This document shows positions 24,644-36,352 of a DNA stretch of 64,000 nucleotides, piece by piece. This stretch comes from Iris pallida (Eukaryota > Streptophyta > Magnoliopsida > Asparagales > Iridaceae), in NCBI GenBank assembly GCA_029216955.1, contig JANAVB010023996.1, forward strand, positions 13,424,212 through 13,488,211, written 5' to 3'. A program made the translations under genes and the position numbers. Position 1 is the stretch's first letter. The number at the start of each line of letters is the position of its first letter. A model generated the notes under the pieces. That model was not told where the DNA came from and did no database searches. It worked only from the letters and a program-made list of their open reading frames with translations.

Positions 24644-24991
24644 TTGCATGCAAAAATAATAATTACATAAAACACAGTTTTTCTAAATTACTAGTTATAC
24701 TTGTACCATAAAATAAAATGGCCTTTTTTTTAAATAAAAATAAAGTTTGGCAATCCTCGGTGCGACGCATTTATAACTTCAAGCAATATAAAATATTTAT
24801 CGTCTATTATTTTAAAATATTTTCTACATCTATATAATTAAAATGTTTTATAAAAATATGTACTTCGCACTTATTCGTACTTGACAAAAAATTTACGAAA
24901 CGCAAACTCGTACGCGACGTACAAATACGAAGTACAAAAATCAATACCATATTTATTAAAAAAAATTATAGTAGAAATTAGGGATTTTACA

Positions 24992-27778
24992 TCATACCCA
25001 ACTCACAAAAATTTTGTCCTCGAAATTTAGGAATAGCTAGCTAGGGTAGGGGAGATAGAAAGAGTTCATCAATACCGAAATATGATTAAATTTTTGGATG
25101 AGGCGAAGAAACGACGTTCGACACAAACATGCATTGGAAGATCATGATTTTGATATTTACGAAAATACATCATGGTTATGGAATTGAAGAAGGGTCGCTA
25201 GTTAAGGTAATAAAATTATGATAACACGAATTAGAGAATTGAAAGGAATTGAGTAGGTCAAAGAGAATAATTTAGACATTTATGAGAGATAGTTTCTTGA
25301 GCGAATATAGTCGTCTAGGTTTAAGGTATGGTTAAGGAAATGATTTGAATCATTTTCAAGTTTTAAGAACGATTAGAAGGTGACGATAATGAATATAGGG
25401 TAGAGGAAAAAGGTAACTCAAGACGGGGATATTGTCACATTGGTTGGTCAGTGGTTAACTATCTTGACAATAGATGGTGGGCAACTAAGGGATATCAAGT
25501 ACGAGTGTTTGTCTTTCTAATATAGGCGAAAGACGAAAATAATAAAGAGTTCGAAGAAGATATTATTGAATACGAATAAGTGGTTCAAAGACGATTGAAA
25601 ATTTTCAAAAAGAATTGCCAAGGCAGTCGCGGATGGAATTCTAGAGGCCAAGTTTAACTATGTCTCCATCCACGTCGAACAATATATGAAAAGCGAACCA
25701 AAGTGCACTAGGTTGATCAGACCATCATGCACCGGTTCTGATTAGACAATATATTAGTGGGCGTCCCCAATAACACATGTCGTGAAGAAGCTCGATAAAA
25801 GAATAAGCTTGCAAAACTAAGGCTAAATTAGTATCATAAGATAGTCAAAATATAAATAAGGAATACAAATGAAGGAAATTAAATAGTCGAAGATCCATTA
25901 AAATCTAAGTCTTGTCCGAAGTTTGGGCTTATGCAGTCGTCATAGTATTTTCTTATCTATGGCTTGGTTGACTAGATAAGTTAGGGTCCTCTGAATTCTA
26001 TAGTCTAAGTAAACTTATCAATATGGGTCACAAGGACAAAGGTTTGTTAGGTCATGAGGTATTCTACCCAACTTACAAGAGTTAAACTAGTAGTGTGATG
26101 GGACAATGGGTCAAGCAATCAAGATAAAGCACAAAGATAAGCATTTAAGGAATTAAGTAGAACAAAATCACATCGGATCGAAAGAATTTAGTCGAGGTTG
26201 AGTCCCTATCCTTAGTCAAAAAATATATCGGTATAATGGTAAAGGTTATAGTCTAGTCTTTATGACCCGAAAGTCATATCATAAAAATAGAGTATCAAAG
26301 GACGTGTTTGAGTGGGACATGATATACCTACATGAAGGTGAGCTCGTCTAGGTCTTACATATAAAATTTGTTGGAAGGTAACAGCTAGTATTACACTCCA
26401 AATATCAAAGTCACGGTAAAAGACACAAAAAGATCTAAAATAGAAAGTGGGAGTTCATGAAGTGACAATTAATGCACAAACGTTAAAGAAGATCAAGTTG
26501 AAGCATGAAATAAAATTAATTAAGCAATCTAGTAAAATAATTTAGGGACACAGTTTTTAGAGAGAAGATAGTCTCCTAGGTGGATATAGTCAAGGAACGA
26601 TTAATTCATTTCTCAAATTTCAAACGGTTAGAAGGTCACAATAAAAGATATGGATTTGGGGGAAAGGTCGAGTAAGTCAAAATTGAGATATAGTCACATG
26701 GTTTGGTCGAAGAGTAACTATACTTGTGTATATACAACTATCTTGGTCATGGATGGAAAGTAGAGTACCTCTATCTCATTAGGGTGACCTTGCCTGCTTC
26801 TTGGTTCTCTATCAAGATAAGATTTAATCCCAAAATTTGAGTTCCCAATATGTATTTTCAAGCTTGACATAAACTACGATATTCAAGCATAATCATAAAA
26901 ATAATTCAAGTCTTTAATAACCCTAAGATATTCCCTCCAATATGCACAAACTAAACTTTCTTATTCTCTAGTCTGTTGAGGCCATCCATCATAACTAAAA
27001 AAATTTAGATTCCTCTAATCAATCTCAAAATAAGCTTCATCATATATCTTAATAAATTTTCCACAAAATCGTAATATTATAAATCCAAACTTTAAACTCA
27101 AGATTTAGATAATCTTATCAATCGTGAATTATGCGACAAAATTTGAAGATTTTTTTTCACAATTGAAATATTAAACTCAAAATCTAAATAAATTTATCGA
27201 TCATAGATCGGTTCGAAATTTAAAATTTTTCTTAAATCAATTTATATCCTCAAAAGATATGAATAGCGATAACCCGAAAATCATAAATATTTTCTAAATC
27301 TTCAAAATCAAAGATTTTACTTAATCTTCTATCAATCCTTTGGTGAATACACCTAGTAGTCTGAAGATAAAATTCTCTCTGTCCTCAAAGTTGGTAATAA
27401 TGCTACTACCCAACTTAGAATTAACTAATCCTTAAGATCATACTTTTAGAAAAATAAATGCCTCTATATCTTAAATAAGACCTCAATGTATACTAATTGT
27501 GAATGTAATCCTTCTAGTCACGTGTTTGACCTATGAGCATATACTAGTGTAGTCATCTTCCTAACCGACATTAAGCACGAGAAAGTAAAGATTCATGGTA
27601 GGAAGGGGTCAAACAAGATGCACTCAAGGGAGGCAAACGAGAGTTCAAAATTTGGAGTCAAGAAAGAATGTCAAGTATATGGATGAGATCCTAGACTCTA
27701 TCCTATATACAGGCTCACATCGGTACAATAACGTAACCGGAGTGATAAACTTGACCTGCATGGACCACCACAAAAACA
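24992..27778 (-). other. Element B internal region, non-coding
   Basis: On the minus strand it starts with tgttttt and the conserved box and ends with 'tttcgaggacaaaattttt' before the 3' LTR. No gag or pol motif is found in any frame. Several blocks parallel Element A's interior: the 'taggatctcatcca' block near 27685, the tract around 26030-26110 that mirrors A 8745-8870, and the tract 25590-25760 that mirrors A 9130-9260. It is about 1.6 kb longer than A's interior. Confidence 0.75.
27753..27771 (-). promoter_or_regulatory. Conserved post-LTR box, Element B
   Basis: GTGGTGGTCCATGCAGGTC on the minus strand, separated from the LTR end at 27779 by tgttttt. It differs from the C copy at one base. 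Confidence 0.6.
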
Positions 27779-30590
27779 TGTAACGCCCCAGTCCCAAAAA
27801 TACGTAGGACTAGGAACGTAATCATGCCAGCGGTATACATACGAAGTATACTCCAATATATGGAACCATCGTATGTATATGTAAGCTGTAAAGTGTAGAA
27901 AGCCACGACACTAATCTCATCCACAAATAAAGAAGAAAGAATTTATAATAACTTATGAATTATTATTTACACAAGTCGTTGGGCGGAGACAAATCCACTT
28001 CCAACAAAGAGAACACAAAATTTAGAAATTGTCGAACGATGCAAAGATGACTCAAGTGCAATCATCCTCGATAGAAGAGAGCAAGTCATGGCCTTGGCTA
28101 GAGCACCTGTGCAACATCACAAAAGCACACCTGAAAAAATCACCAGGTCCTCAGAGGGACGTAACAAGACACATAATATCATGCCATAAACTGAATATAG
28201 TTAGCTCAACAGAAAATTGCATATGTCTAAACAGATAAAAGTCCTTAACCATTCTATGTGAAAATGCACTTTGAAGACAACGTTCCACACAGGGGCCTTC
28301 CGAAACTAGAAACACGGTACGTTAGCATTTCAACCGAGTACTAGTGGCATCTAGAGAAAAGTAACAAATATATGCACGGCACACTAGCTCTCGGGTGAGT
28401 CACTAACGGCAGCTAGAGGAAATTAAATGCACGGTCCACTAGCACTCGACTGAGTCACTAAGGGCATCTAGAGGAAAGTAAACGAGTGAAAGCCCCTACA
28501 CCTAGTAGCTGTCTTCTACCTCCCCATGTACTACACGTGTTGTATCCACATCACGATATTTTTAATAACCGCTAAGTCTTCTAGACATCCATAACTATTA
28601 GCAGTCATATCCTAACGTACGGTCTGTACGCACCGATGATCAGTCAGTACGTAAGTCCGTATCTATATGCGACTCGCGACTTCGTAGCACACAGGTGTCG
28701 AGGACAATGAATGCGACACACACAAGGGTGGTCCCTTAACTCTAAGTCAAAATGCATAAGAAAACTAAAGTATAGTAATTTGAATCTACATACGGTTTTG
28801 AAAGTACAATTTTTACATTTGCTAGAAATAAATAAAAGATAAAAGCATGCATGATTTTGAGCAAGTAAATAAACAGCAAAGGCAAGGTGTCTTGCCTGAT
28901 GTCCGAGTGAGGTAAGATGATATCCTGGCGACGAATCAACAACAGCGCACAAAGAGAAAGGTATAGGAACAACTCCGGATGCTAAAAATAGTCTATTATC
29001 TAATTATAATTAATACTGCACCTATTACATTTATTTAATAAATTTTTAAGTCAGGATGGTATAGGTTTTCGTATTAGCTTTCCGAAAAACTAAACGGATC
29101 GCATTTTCGTTTTCGGAATCTCCCGAAATTGCAAAAATATCGAAACACGTTTATTTTTTGGACACTAGATACTCAAACAATTTTACAGAAATTTATAGAA
29201 CGAATTTTTTCTATTAAAATACAATTTTGGAAACCTTACCTCGATACGCTTTTTAAAAAAAAATGGAGACAAAACGAAGTTCGGAGCTAGGAGATATCGT
29301 CGTTCCAAGTTGCTCTTGCTGCTAAAAAGCGGGGCTGAATTCTAATGACGAATTTTAGAGTTTCTATTGGACTAAAAATAATTTCGAATTATGGCTGATA
29401 GAAGGGAGATGTATTGGGTTTATATAGGTATTTATTTCAGATTTATCTCCTAAATTAGATATGATATGATTTAAATAAATTAGATTTTGCTTTGTTAGGA
29501 TAGGATATAGATAGAGATGCTTTCCTATTAGACTTAGGATTATGATTAACTTAAAATATAATTTATATTTATCTAAATTATCTATACCATTATTTAAAAT
29601 TACTATAGATAATAAATAGAGTTAATATTTATTTAAACAACCTTCATCTAATCTCATTTATACAAGTTGAAATATTTAATAATAAATTGACATTTATTCT
29701 ATATTATGTAAATAGTGTACAATATAAGTAACATGTAAAAAGTAATAAAAGTTATGAAATAAATTCTAAAATTTTGAAAAATATTGTATAATATAGTTTA
29801 GATCCTTAATGTACTAGAAAAATAGCTTTATATATTTGTATACTAAATTCATTAATGAGCATTATGCTAAATATATGTAAAATAATACAAATTATATAAT
29901 AAGTCAATAAATAGTTATTTAAAAATCCAAAAATTCAACAAATATTTATTTTAAAAAAATCAGGGGGTTTACAAATGTCTTATTTAGATAAGGACTAAGA
30001 AGAGTTTTAATTCCCTTTGAATTTTCCACTATTTAATTCAAATTGATTTAAAAGTAACTCAATCAAATATAATCCAATGTAGATAGATTCTACCTCTAAT
30101 TTAAACTGTATTAAAATAACTTAATATTTTTTCCAACTTAAATCACCATCATTAATTACATATTAAATCAACCCACATTTAATATACATTTTTTTAAATA
30201 ATATATTATTGATAATAATTAATTTTGAAATTACAAATATATATACACTCGCATGCAAAAATAATACTTACATAAAAGACAGTTTTTCTAAATTACTAGT
30301 TATACTTGTACCATAAAATAAAATGGCCTTTTTTAAATAAAAATAAAGTTTGGCAATCCTCGGCGCAACGCATTTATAACTTCAAGCAATATAAAATATT
30401 TATCGTATATTTTGAAATATTTTTTACATCTATATAATTAAAACATTTTATAAAAATATGCACTTCGCACTTATTCGCACTTGACGAAAAATTTACGAAA
30501 TGCAAATTCGTACGCGACGTACAAATACGAAGTAAAAAAATCAATACCATATTTATTAAAAAAATCCTGGTAGAAATTAGGGGTTTTACA
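27779..30590 (-). repeat. Element B 5' LTR
   Basis: 2812 bp; in element sense it starts at 30590 (TGTAAAACCCC) and ends at 27779 (GCGTTACA). TATA-like box at 29426-29419. Confidence 0.9.
29419..29426 (-). promoter_or_regulatory. TATA box of Element B 5' LTR
   Basis: TATATAAA on the minus strand at the same LTR offset as 23767-23760. Confidence 0.5.
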
Positions 30591-30595
30591 TTCAC
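30591..30595. repeat. Probable target-site duplication of Element B, right copy
   Basis: ttcac, against tttac at 22111-22115. Confidence 0.6.
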
Positions 30596-30672
30596 GACCA
30601 ATGTCTTCGGCGTCCTGCCGACTGACGCAACATCGCAATGAGTTGTCACTTTCTCGTCAGAGGAGAAAGTCG

Positions 30673-30690
30673 TCTCCAGCAGAGTCACCA
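30673..30690 (-). promoter_or_regulatory. Tat primer-binding site, tRNA-Arg type
   Basis: On the minus strand TGGTGACTCTGCTGGAGA closely resembles the TGGCGACTCCGCTGGGGA site of Tat/Ogre-type elements, complementary to a tRNA-Arg 3' end. It lies between the LTR and the leader that continues at 22115, and fixes the element's direction. Confidence 0.75.
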
Positions 30691-31545
30691 TTTTATTTAC
30701 AAAAACAAAAAGTGTTCCTTTACAAACTAGAAAAAAACAAAGTACAATAGTATAATTGATTTCTGGAGAAGTACAACTATAGGAATCTGATCAGAAGACG
30801 ATCACTTTATCCCTTGGACGATGCGATGTTGAAAAATAAAGCCTTTGGAGAGTGTTACAGCAAGTGCTCAGAAGATTATGATCATTAGTCCTCCTTTGAC
30901 AGTGATTTGAAACTCTATTTATAGAGTTCTAGAGATAACTGTTAAGTAGTTATCCTGATTGGCGCACACTGCAAGTGGTGCACCATTCACCCCTTGGTGC
31001 GAACGGTTAGTTTAACTGCTTGGACACATGGCATGCTGTGATTGATATGTGTTTGGTCATGGGCAATGTCACATTCACGTTATTCGAGATTAGTGGCATG
31101 TGTGTCACGTAATCTAACTACTTCATGATGATTTGATCAGGTAGCGCCAACTGCTAAGTGGCGCCAGGCGCTGCTTGCTGAGTGGCGCCAGGCACTAACT
31201 ATTTTTTAGTGCTCCACTAATTAATATGATACTAATTATCATCATGCGTCAACTGCAGATGGCACGGGACTGCGGATGTTCATTTATGGCGGATCTAACA
31301 CATCTGACAAAATCTCCTCGAGCGCCATGCACTCGGGATTCAAACAGATTTTTCGACTGACGTGATGTCAGTCATGATGATAATTGTTTAGCTTCTTCGA
31401 GAAGATGGCCACGTGGCAGGCAGTGCCACTTGATGACTGGCGCCATCTGATATTTGGCGCCATCTGATAGTTGGTTCCAATTGATGAAATGAATATTGGC
31501 ACTTTCTATAAGTGGCGCAGGGTGCTGAGGATACTTTTTAGGCTT
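30691..31545 (-). repeat. Tat 5' LTR (outer edge approximate)
   Basis: This region lies upstream of the primer site on the minus strand, with TATAAATAG at 30923-30915 and several GGCGCCA words in the presumed U3 (about 31144-31470). The exact LTR ends were not found because no second LTR is present. The outer edge is set where the palindromic repeats begin. Confidence 0.55.
30915..30923 (-). promoter_or_regulatory. TATA box of Tat 5' LTR
   Basis: TATAAATAG on the minus strand inside a small palindrome (CTCTATAAATAGAG), about 225 bp upstream of the primer site. A good LTR promoter candidate. Confidence 0.6.
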
Positions 31546-31563
31546 CTATATATGTAACAACAA

Positions 31564-31930
31564 GTTTCCTTTAGACTGTCTGGCAACAATACAATTGTCA
31601 AAAAAATAGTAAAAACTTGTTGTTACAGCGAGTTCCTTTCAGGACTGTCAAATTTTTTAACAGTCCTAACTTTTGCCAGGACTGTCAAATTTTTTTTTAG
31701 TCCTAACTGTTGCCAGGATGTTTTTGATAGTCCTAAATGGAACTTGATGTTACAATAAGTTTTTTAGGACTGTCAAAACTTTTGACAGTCCTAACTGCTG
31801 CCAGGACTGTCAAAACTTTTGACATTTCTAAAAAAACTTGTTGCTTACAGCAAGTTCCTTTTAGTACTGTCAAAATTTTGACAATTCTAACTGTAACTGC
31901 ACGTTTTATAATAGTTCCAACATCACATTA
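31564..31930. repeat. Palindromic GGACTGTCAAA repeat cluster, left
   Basis: There are several copies of AGGACTGTCAAA and its reverse complement. The best, at 31764-31794, is a perfect palindrome with 15-bp arms around one central base. A second, at 31641-31667, has 8-bp arms around an AT core. A module with 'cttgttg' and 'cagcgagttcctt' accompanies copies near 31615 and 31837. It lies downstream of the PMD pseudogene. Confidence 0.8.
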
Positions 31931-32149
31931 GATTCACAATCACACACATAAAAAATTAATAACCTCATATTTCAAAATCAACATCACATTATATTCAACA
32001 CCAATCAAAGTTTAATAACACCATTAAGGAAATAACTAGTTTCGAGTAACCATCAACATTGTACGCCGCTCAAAGTTCAATAACATCATAACATCAAAAA
32101 GGTTATACACAATATAGCAAACCATTTTATTACAAATCTAAAAGTTTCT

Positions 32150-34260
32150 AATTATCATGACGACTCTCAGTACGCCGCTCTCTATCTTCGAAAAACAGGA
32201 AATTAGTAGTATTATCGAAGTTCAGCAATTGCTCACTAACTTCAACATAGTTCTCGTACTTTCAACTGACGAGACTTTTCCCAACTTCTTGGCTTTGTTA
32301 GCCTGTATGAGAAACACATAGCAAACTCAGCAACGTTAATAAGAAAACTAAAATCTTACAATTCGACAATTTAGTCCTCACCATCTCCAGCAGTGCAGCA
32401 TACAATATTGATTTGGATGGAAAAGGGTATGCTACCCGCATATTACCTCTTTAAATCTCAGGGTTCAACAACATACCATGTCCGGCCTCCACATAGTATG
32501 TCATATAGTCCTCACTACAATCCCACATGTCAACCATCGAGTGTTATTTAGATGCAACGATAACATGATGTTGCCACTCAAAGAAGAAGTATGAGACCAA
32601 GTGGTACACTGGTGGGCATAGTTTAATAGTTTCGTCCCTCTCGCAACAGTCACCAATTTTAATGTCTTCAGTACAGTTCAGCATGAAGTAGAGTTTTGCA
32701 TCCTGCTATTGTCTTTGAACCGACTCGAGATGCAGCACCAAGTTCACGATAAATGTATGTTAGTTTACTGCTTCTCCAAGATATTTCTTCTACCGTGGCC
32801 AAATCTGCAAAGTTGTAGAGATATTTAGCTTGTATCGACATCCCAGACTTGTCCAGAATGTCGATGGCCCCTAGGATGAACTAAATATACCCCCGGGCAA
32901 CTGCATCGTCATTATCATTGAATGTCGTCTCCAAATATCTCAAAAGAAGTTCGTACGACTTCTTGAAGTCGAGGATGGTTGTAAAATCTTTGCCTCTCCA
33001 AGAGAATTGGAGACCTGTTCTACAATCTCATCGTACAACTCAAAGTTTCCCTCAGAATAATCATTCATCGTTTTACGACCATCAATCCTAAGGCCTAAAA
33101 TATGATGGACGTCATCCAGGGTGATCGTCATCTCCCTTGTCGCGAGACAGAAAGTGTTGGTTTCTGGATGCCAACGCTCTACAAATGTAGATATGAGTGC
33201 ATTGGCCACCATCTTATACGAGTATTTAGCCAAATTTTGCAAACCGGTGGGATTGATTTTGGCCTTGGCACGTTCTCCCAACTCGTTGAACCTTTATGTA
33301 TTGCAATTCTTTGCATGGTTGATGACCGTCAACATACGCAAGTTATCTTGAAAATTAAACAACATAATAAAAGTATAAATATAAAATATAATTATTAAAA
33401 ATGGTTAATTTATAATAACGTAATGAACTTGCAGGATCGTTCCATATTGGTTATGAAATGTGGTTATCGTTCGAGGGCAACATAGAGCAATCGGTTGGAC
33501 GCGTCTGCTCGGCTGGATGAGAAGGTCAGGAACCAACATCCCCTATTTTTGGACAATTGGCATCATCATCATAAGAGGAGGACGAAGAATCAGGACGAGT
33601 CACCGATTTCTTCAAACGAGTTGCGGTGTGTTTGGTTCCACGTTTTCTAACTTGAGAGCTTGCCTCTGGTTCTGCGATAGTTATTGATTTCTGAATAACT
33701 CTCTCTCAACTTGGCGTGGCTTGGCAATAGTATGTTTGCTTTAGGAATGGCGTCAAGGTCCTTTCTCGAGTCACGACTATAAAATAAAAATATATTTCAA
33801 GTAAATTAACTGAGAATTAAAATTAACAAAGATACACTGTAAAATTTTTATATAGTCCTAGAATGGACTGGAAGAATACAGGACTGTAAAAAAAATTTAG
33901 AGTCATGTACCTTATTAGGACTGTAAAAAATTTCTACAGTCTTAGCAACATGCATAACTGTCGAAATTTTCTACAGTCCTACGTTCTTCTATCCTGTGGC
34001 TGTGCCAAAAAGCCAACCCAAGGAAAATGAAAAATAACAACATACAGGACGAGTAACGTGTGTTCTATAATATGATACTACATTAGGATGCTAAGTTATA
34101 ACAAGGATTAGTAAAAAAATTTGTTAAAAAGAAATAAAAAATAACATTACTAAATGAAGAAATAGAGAAGATGTAAGTAGATGATTGGGAACAAGAGTTG
34201 TACCTTGATTGTGAAGAACCTTTAGATGCTATCTCCGAAATTGGAAAGAAGATTAGGATA
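32150..34260 (-). pseudogene. Plant mobile domain (PMD) gene remnant with introns
   Basis: Minus-strand exons can be traced. About 34245-34211 looks like a first exon whose start would be ATA instead of ATG, after a CT-rich leader and before a GT donor. About 33788-33432 follows a TTTTATAG acceptor and includes a Ser/Asp-rich stretch and a segment ending NDNHIS. The main exon (33344-32400) has FVERWHPETNTF, MTITLDDVHHILGLRIDGR, then LDKSGMSIQAKYLYNFADL and YIYRELGAASRVG, all matching the PMD pattern. A last exon may end near 32153. Introns about 34210-33789 and 33431-33345 have GT/AG ends. Several stops and frameshifts make it non-functional. MAIN-type PMD proteins act in the nucleus in silencing and genome stability; other PMD copies are transposon cargo. 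Confidence 0.85.
33843..33985. repeat. Palindromic GGACTGTAAA repeat cluster, right
   Basis: At least three copies of the form GGACTGTAAAA..TTT..ACAGTC (about 33880, 33917-33943 and 33957-33980), a variant of the left cluster. They fall inside the first predicted PMD intron. Confidence 0.7.
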
Positions 34261-34380
34261 AAATTTAGCGTTTTGGAGATGATGGAGGTGGTAGAGAAGA
34301 AGTTTAGCTTTGAGAGAGTATGAAGAGAGAGAGAGGGGGGGAGAGAGAGTGAAAATTAGAAATGAATAGGTTTGAGATGA

Positions 34381-34619
34381 TTTTTTTTTGGTAGGGGCAG
34401 TCCCTAGTAAAAAAAAAGGTTGCCCTGAGTAACAATTTCTCTAAACTGGACTAGCCCCAATCCTGGGCTAGCTATAAGTAAGTTTGGATGTTTCCTTACA
34501 ATTAGCCCAAAAATATGGGGCATGTGTTGGAATAAGTATTGGAAAAAATATTAGGAGACTTTAAAAATATACAATGATATAATAAAATAAGTATGGTGTT
34601 TGTACAACATAGTGTAGGG
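34381..34619. other. AT-rich flank before Element D
   Basis: Between the PMD leader and Element D's LTR. It contains a small inverted word pair (ggactagccc / gggctagc) near 34449-34475. No gene is seen. It may hold the end of the PMD element. Confidence 0.35.
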
Positions 34620-36351
34620 TGTAGTGCCCAGTCCCTACATCGTGTCCTGTTTCCGTCCACGGGGTGCACGAGAAAGGAATACTGTCGCTATCGATTCGGT
34701 CGGGACCGATAGGTCGGAATCGACCGAGTCGATCGAACAGGAACGGTTGAATTAAGATCTATTCCACGTTATGGAATGGCTTCTTCGGAACCAAGTCCCA
34801 TATTCAGCGTGTTGCGCCTCAAGGATTGGCTCTACGGCTGAGTCGGGAGAGACCTCCCGTTGATCGGTTTTCATGCTGCACTTGATTTGGCTTTGGCTTT
34901 GGTTTTCATGAATACAATTTTTATGAATATTTCCAATGGGTTTTTGTGACATGCATTTTTGAGCTTCGCATTCATATCGAAATTCCTTGAATTACACAGT
35001 GTACTAATCAATTGCTTATGCGATTGCAGGTGATCGCGTAGTCGACGTCAGCGCAGCCAACCAGTCACTCGCTTGAAGCAAGTCTAAGGCGAGTGACTGA
35101 CCTCCTTCGCCTCGTCCCTCTATTTCAAAATTAATATGAAGTTAAATGAATGCTTGTCATAATAGTGTAGAATCAAAGAAATCGTGTCACGATTCTTCAC
35201 GCAACACTTACTATCAAACTATCGGTATTGAAAATGGAAAACGTGCTTTCTTACGCAATTCCACTTAGCCTATGCAAAATAATGAATGAATCGATTAACG
35301 TTTATCGCAACGATATGGCTAAGTGAGTAAATCGACTAAGTTCAAAAGAAAGGCTAAGTTTCGCACATAAAAGGGAAAGGATAAGGTTCTAGAAAAGAGA
35401 TAACATTTTTCAAGACTCTGCAAAACGGTCATTGGACAACTTGTCGACAAGGTGTAGTTTTCTCGAACTTTTTCCTAGGCCAAGGGACCGATTCGGCCCA
35501 GGAGGAACGAGTATAGCAAGCGCCAGCCTTACATCGGTGTGGGTTATTCGGGAACTTTCGCACAGGGCTCGCTACACGCCGTGAAAGGGTCGCCGTCTAA
35601 CCCAGCTATAGTCCATGATGGCTTGACATTGCCAGTAGCCTTCACACCCTTTCACTGCTTAACGAATGCACGTGACACGGGATGAATATGATAGTTGCTT
35701 AATGTATATAGTTCAAATGCTTGCCTCAAAATATGTTAACATGCAAATCGATCAGGATGGTTAGAAAGATCACAGAAATAGCTAGCTAACATGTTTATAA
35801 AATTGCTCGAATCAAATGCAGAGCTTCGATTTAAATTAGCCATTCGCCAGTACATGTGATCATACTTATCATCGCTCTTTGCAGGTCCCGTGAATCAGGA
35901 AGGATGCGCCAACTAGCTCGGCGATGTTCGTGATTTTTGAAGCTTCGGTCGCGCATCAAAGACTTGCCCCCGCAACTCCACTTTTGAAGACTCTCAACCG
36001 TCCAAGAAAGATAGCTCAGCGTCCCTCCATTCCAGGTCACTGGAAGACTCTGTTTTATATTGAGGGATGTGTGCAATGTATGGAACGGCTATCTCATCGG
36101 CACTTTTTTGTAATTGAGTCATGTTGTAGCCCGTACGGCATGAGTCCTGTACCGGAGTTTGTAAATAATATCCATTATCAATAAAGGTCAAAGTTCTCTT
36201 TACTTAATGTGTGATTCAATTTGTCTGGTTACTCTCTTAGATCTCGTGTCTCGGATTACCTTATGACTATGCCTTGTGTGATCGCAAACTAGGTTCGCAC
36301 GGCATCACGCCCGGGGGACGACTATCGATTCGACAGAATTGGGGCGTGACA
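34620..36351 (+). repeat. Element D 5' LTR
   Basis: TGTAGTGCCCAGTCCC...ATTGGGGCGTGACA, 1732 bp. It was recognised from termini like the other LTRs and from the primer site that follows once Element C is removed. No second copy lies in the window. No clear TATA box was found. Confidence 0.75.
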
Positions 36352-36352
36352 T
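36348..36352. repeat. Target-site duplication of Element C, left copy
   Basis: gacat, exactly repeated at 46258-46262. It overlaps the last four bases of D's LTR. Confidence 0.92.

Larger units (their letters stand above)
22116..24991 (-). repeat. Element B 3' LTR
   Basis: 2876 bp, colinear with 27779-30590. TATA-like box at 23767-23760; (TA)n expansion at 24570-24642 absent from the partner. Small open frames here recur in the partner LTR and encode nothing recognisable. Confidence 0.9.
22116..30590 (-). mobile_element. Element B: non-autonomous LTR element related to A, nested in the Tat element
   Basis: LTRs at 27779-30590 (5' in element sense) and 22116-24991 (3') start TGTAAAA(A/T)CCC.. 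and end GGGACTGG(G/A)GCGTTACA on the minus strand. They flank 2787 bp with no coding domain. The termini and parts of the internal region resemble Element A, but the LTRs are about 1 kb shorter. The two LTRs show more differences than A's pair by eye, plus a TA repeat expanded in only one. It probably moved with proteins of a related chromovirus. Confidence 0.88.
17960..31545 (-). mobile_element. Tat-lineage Ty3/gypsy remnant (5' LTR to pre-protease), split by Element B
   Basis: Reading on the minus strand: a 5' LTR with a TATA box at 30923-30915; a tRNA-Arg-type primer site at 30690-30673; a leader cut at 30591 by Element B and resuming at 22115; an N-terminal region with 87-bp repeats; a gag domain at 20387-19473; and a region with the CxYH...H..C-like motif typical of Tat/Ogre polyproteins at 19196-18444. 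Protease, RT, integrase and 3' LTR are absent. The pol side runs out near 17960, close to the Element 1 LTR, which suggests that Element 1 inserted here. The LTR's outer edge (about 31545) is approximate. Confidence 0.75.
31546..34560 (-). mobile_element. Putative transposon carrying a plant mobile domain gene
   Basis: About 3 kb between the Tat LTR and Element D holds one decayed PMD gene (minus) and two clusters of a palindromic motif built on GGACTGT(C/A)AAA. PMD genes are known as host genes (MAIN family) and as cargo of plant transposons. I could not define terminal inverted repeats or a TSD, so it could also be a host-derived pseudogene. Both edges are approximate. Confidence 0.45.

Noticed and set aside
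31546..34560. Terminal inverted repeats of a Mutator-like element around the PMD gene
   Set aside because: Only short words such as TTGTTAC match between ends; no convincing TIR pair or 9-bp duplication was seen.
34615..34619. taggg as a target-site duplication of Element D
   Set aside because: D's 3' end is lost, so no partner copy can be compared.
34620..36351. Solo LTR
   Set aside because: Once Element C is removed, an initiator-Met primer site and gag-pol follow directly, so it is the 5' LTR of Element D.
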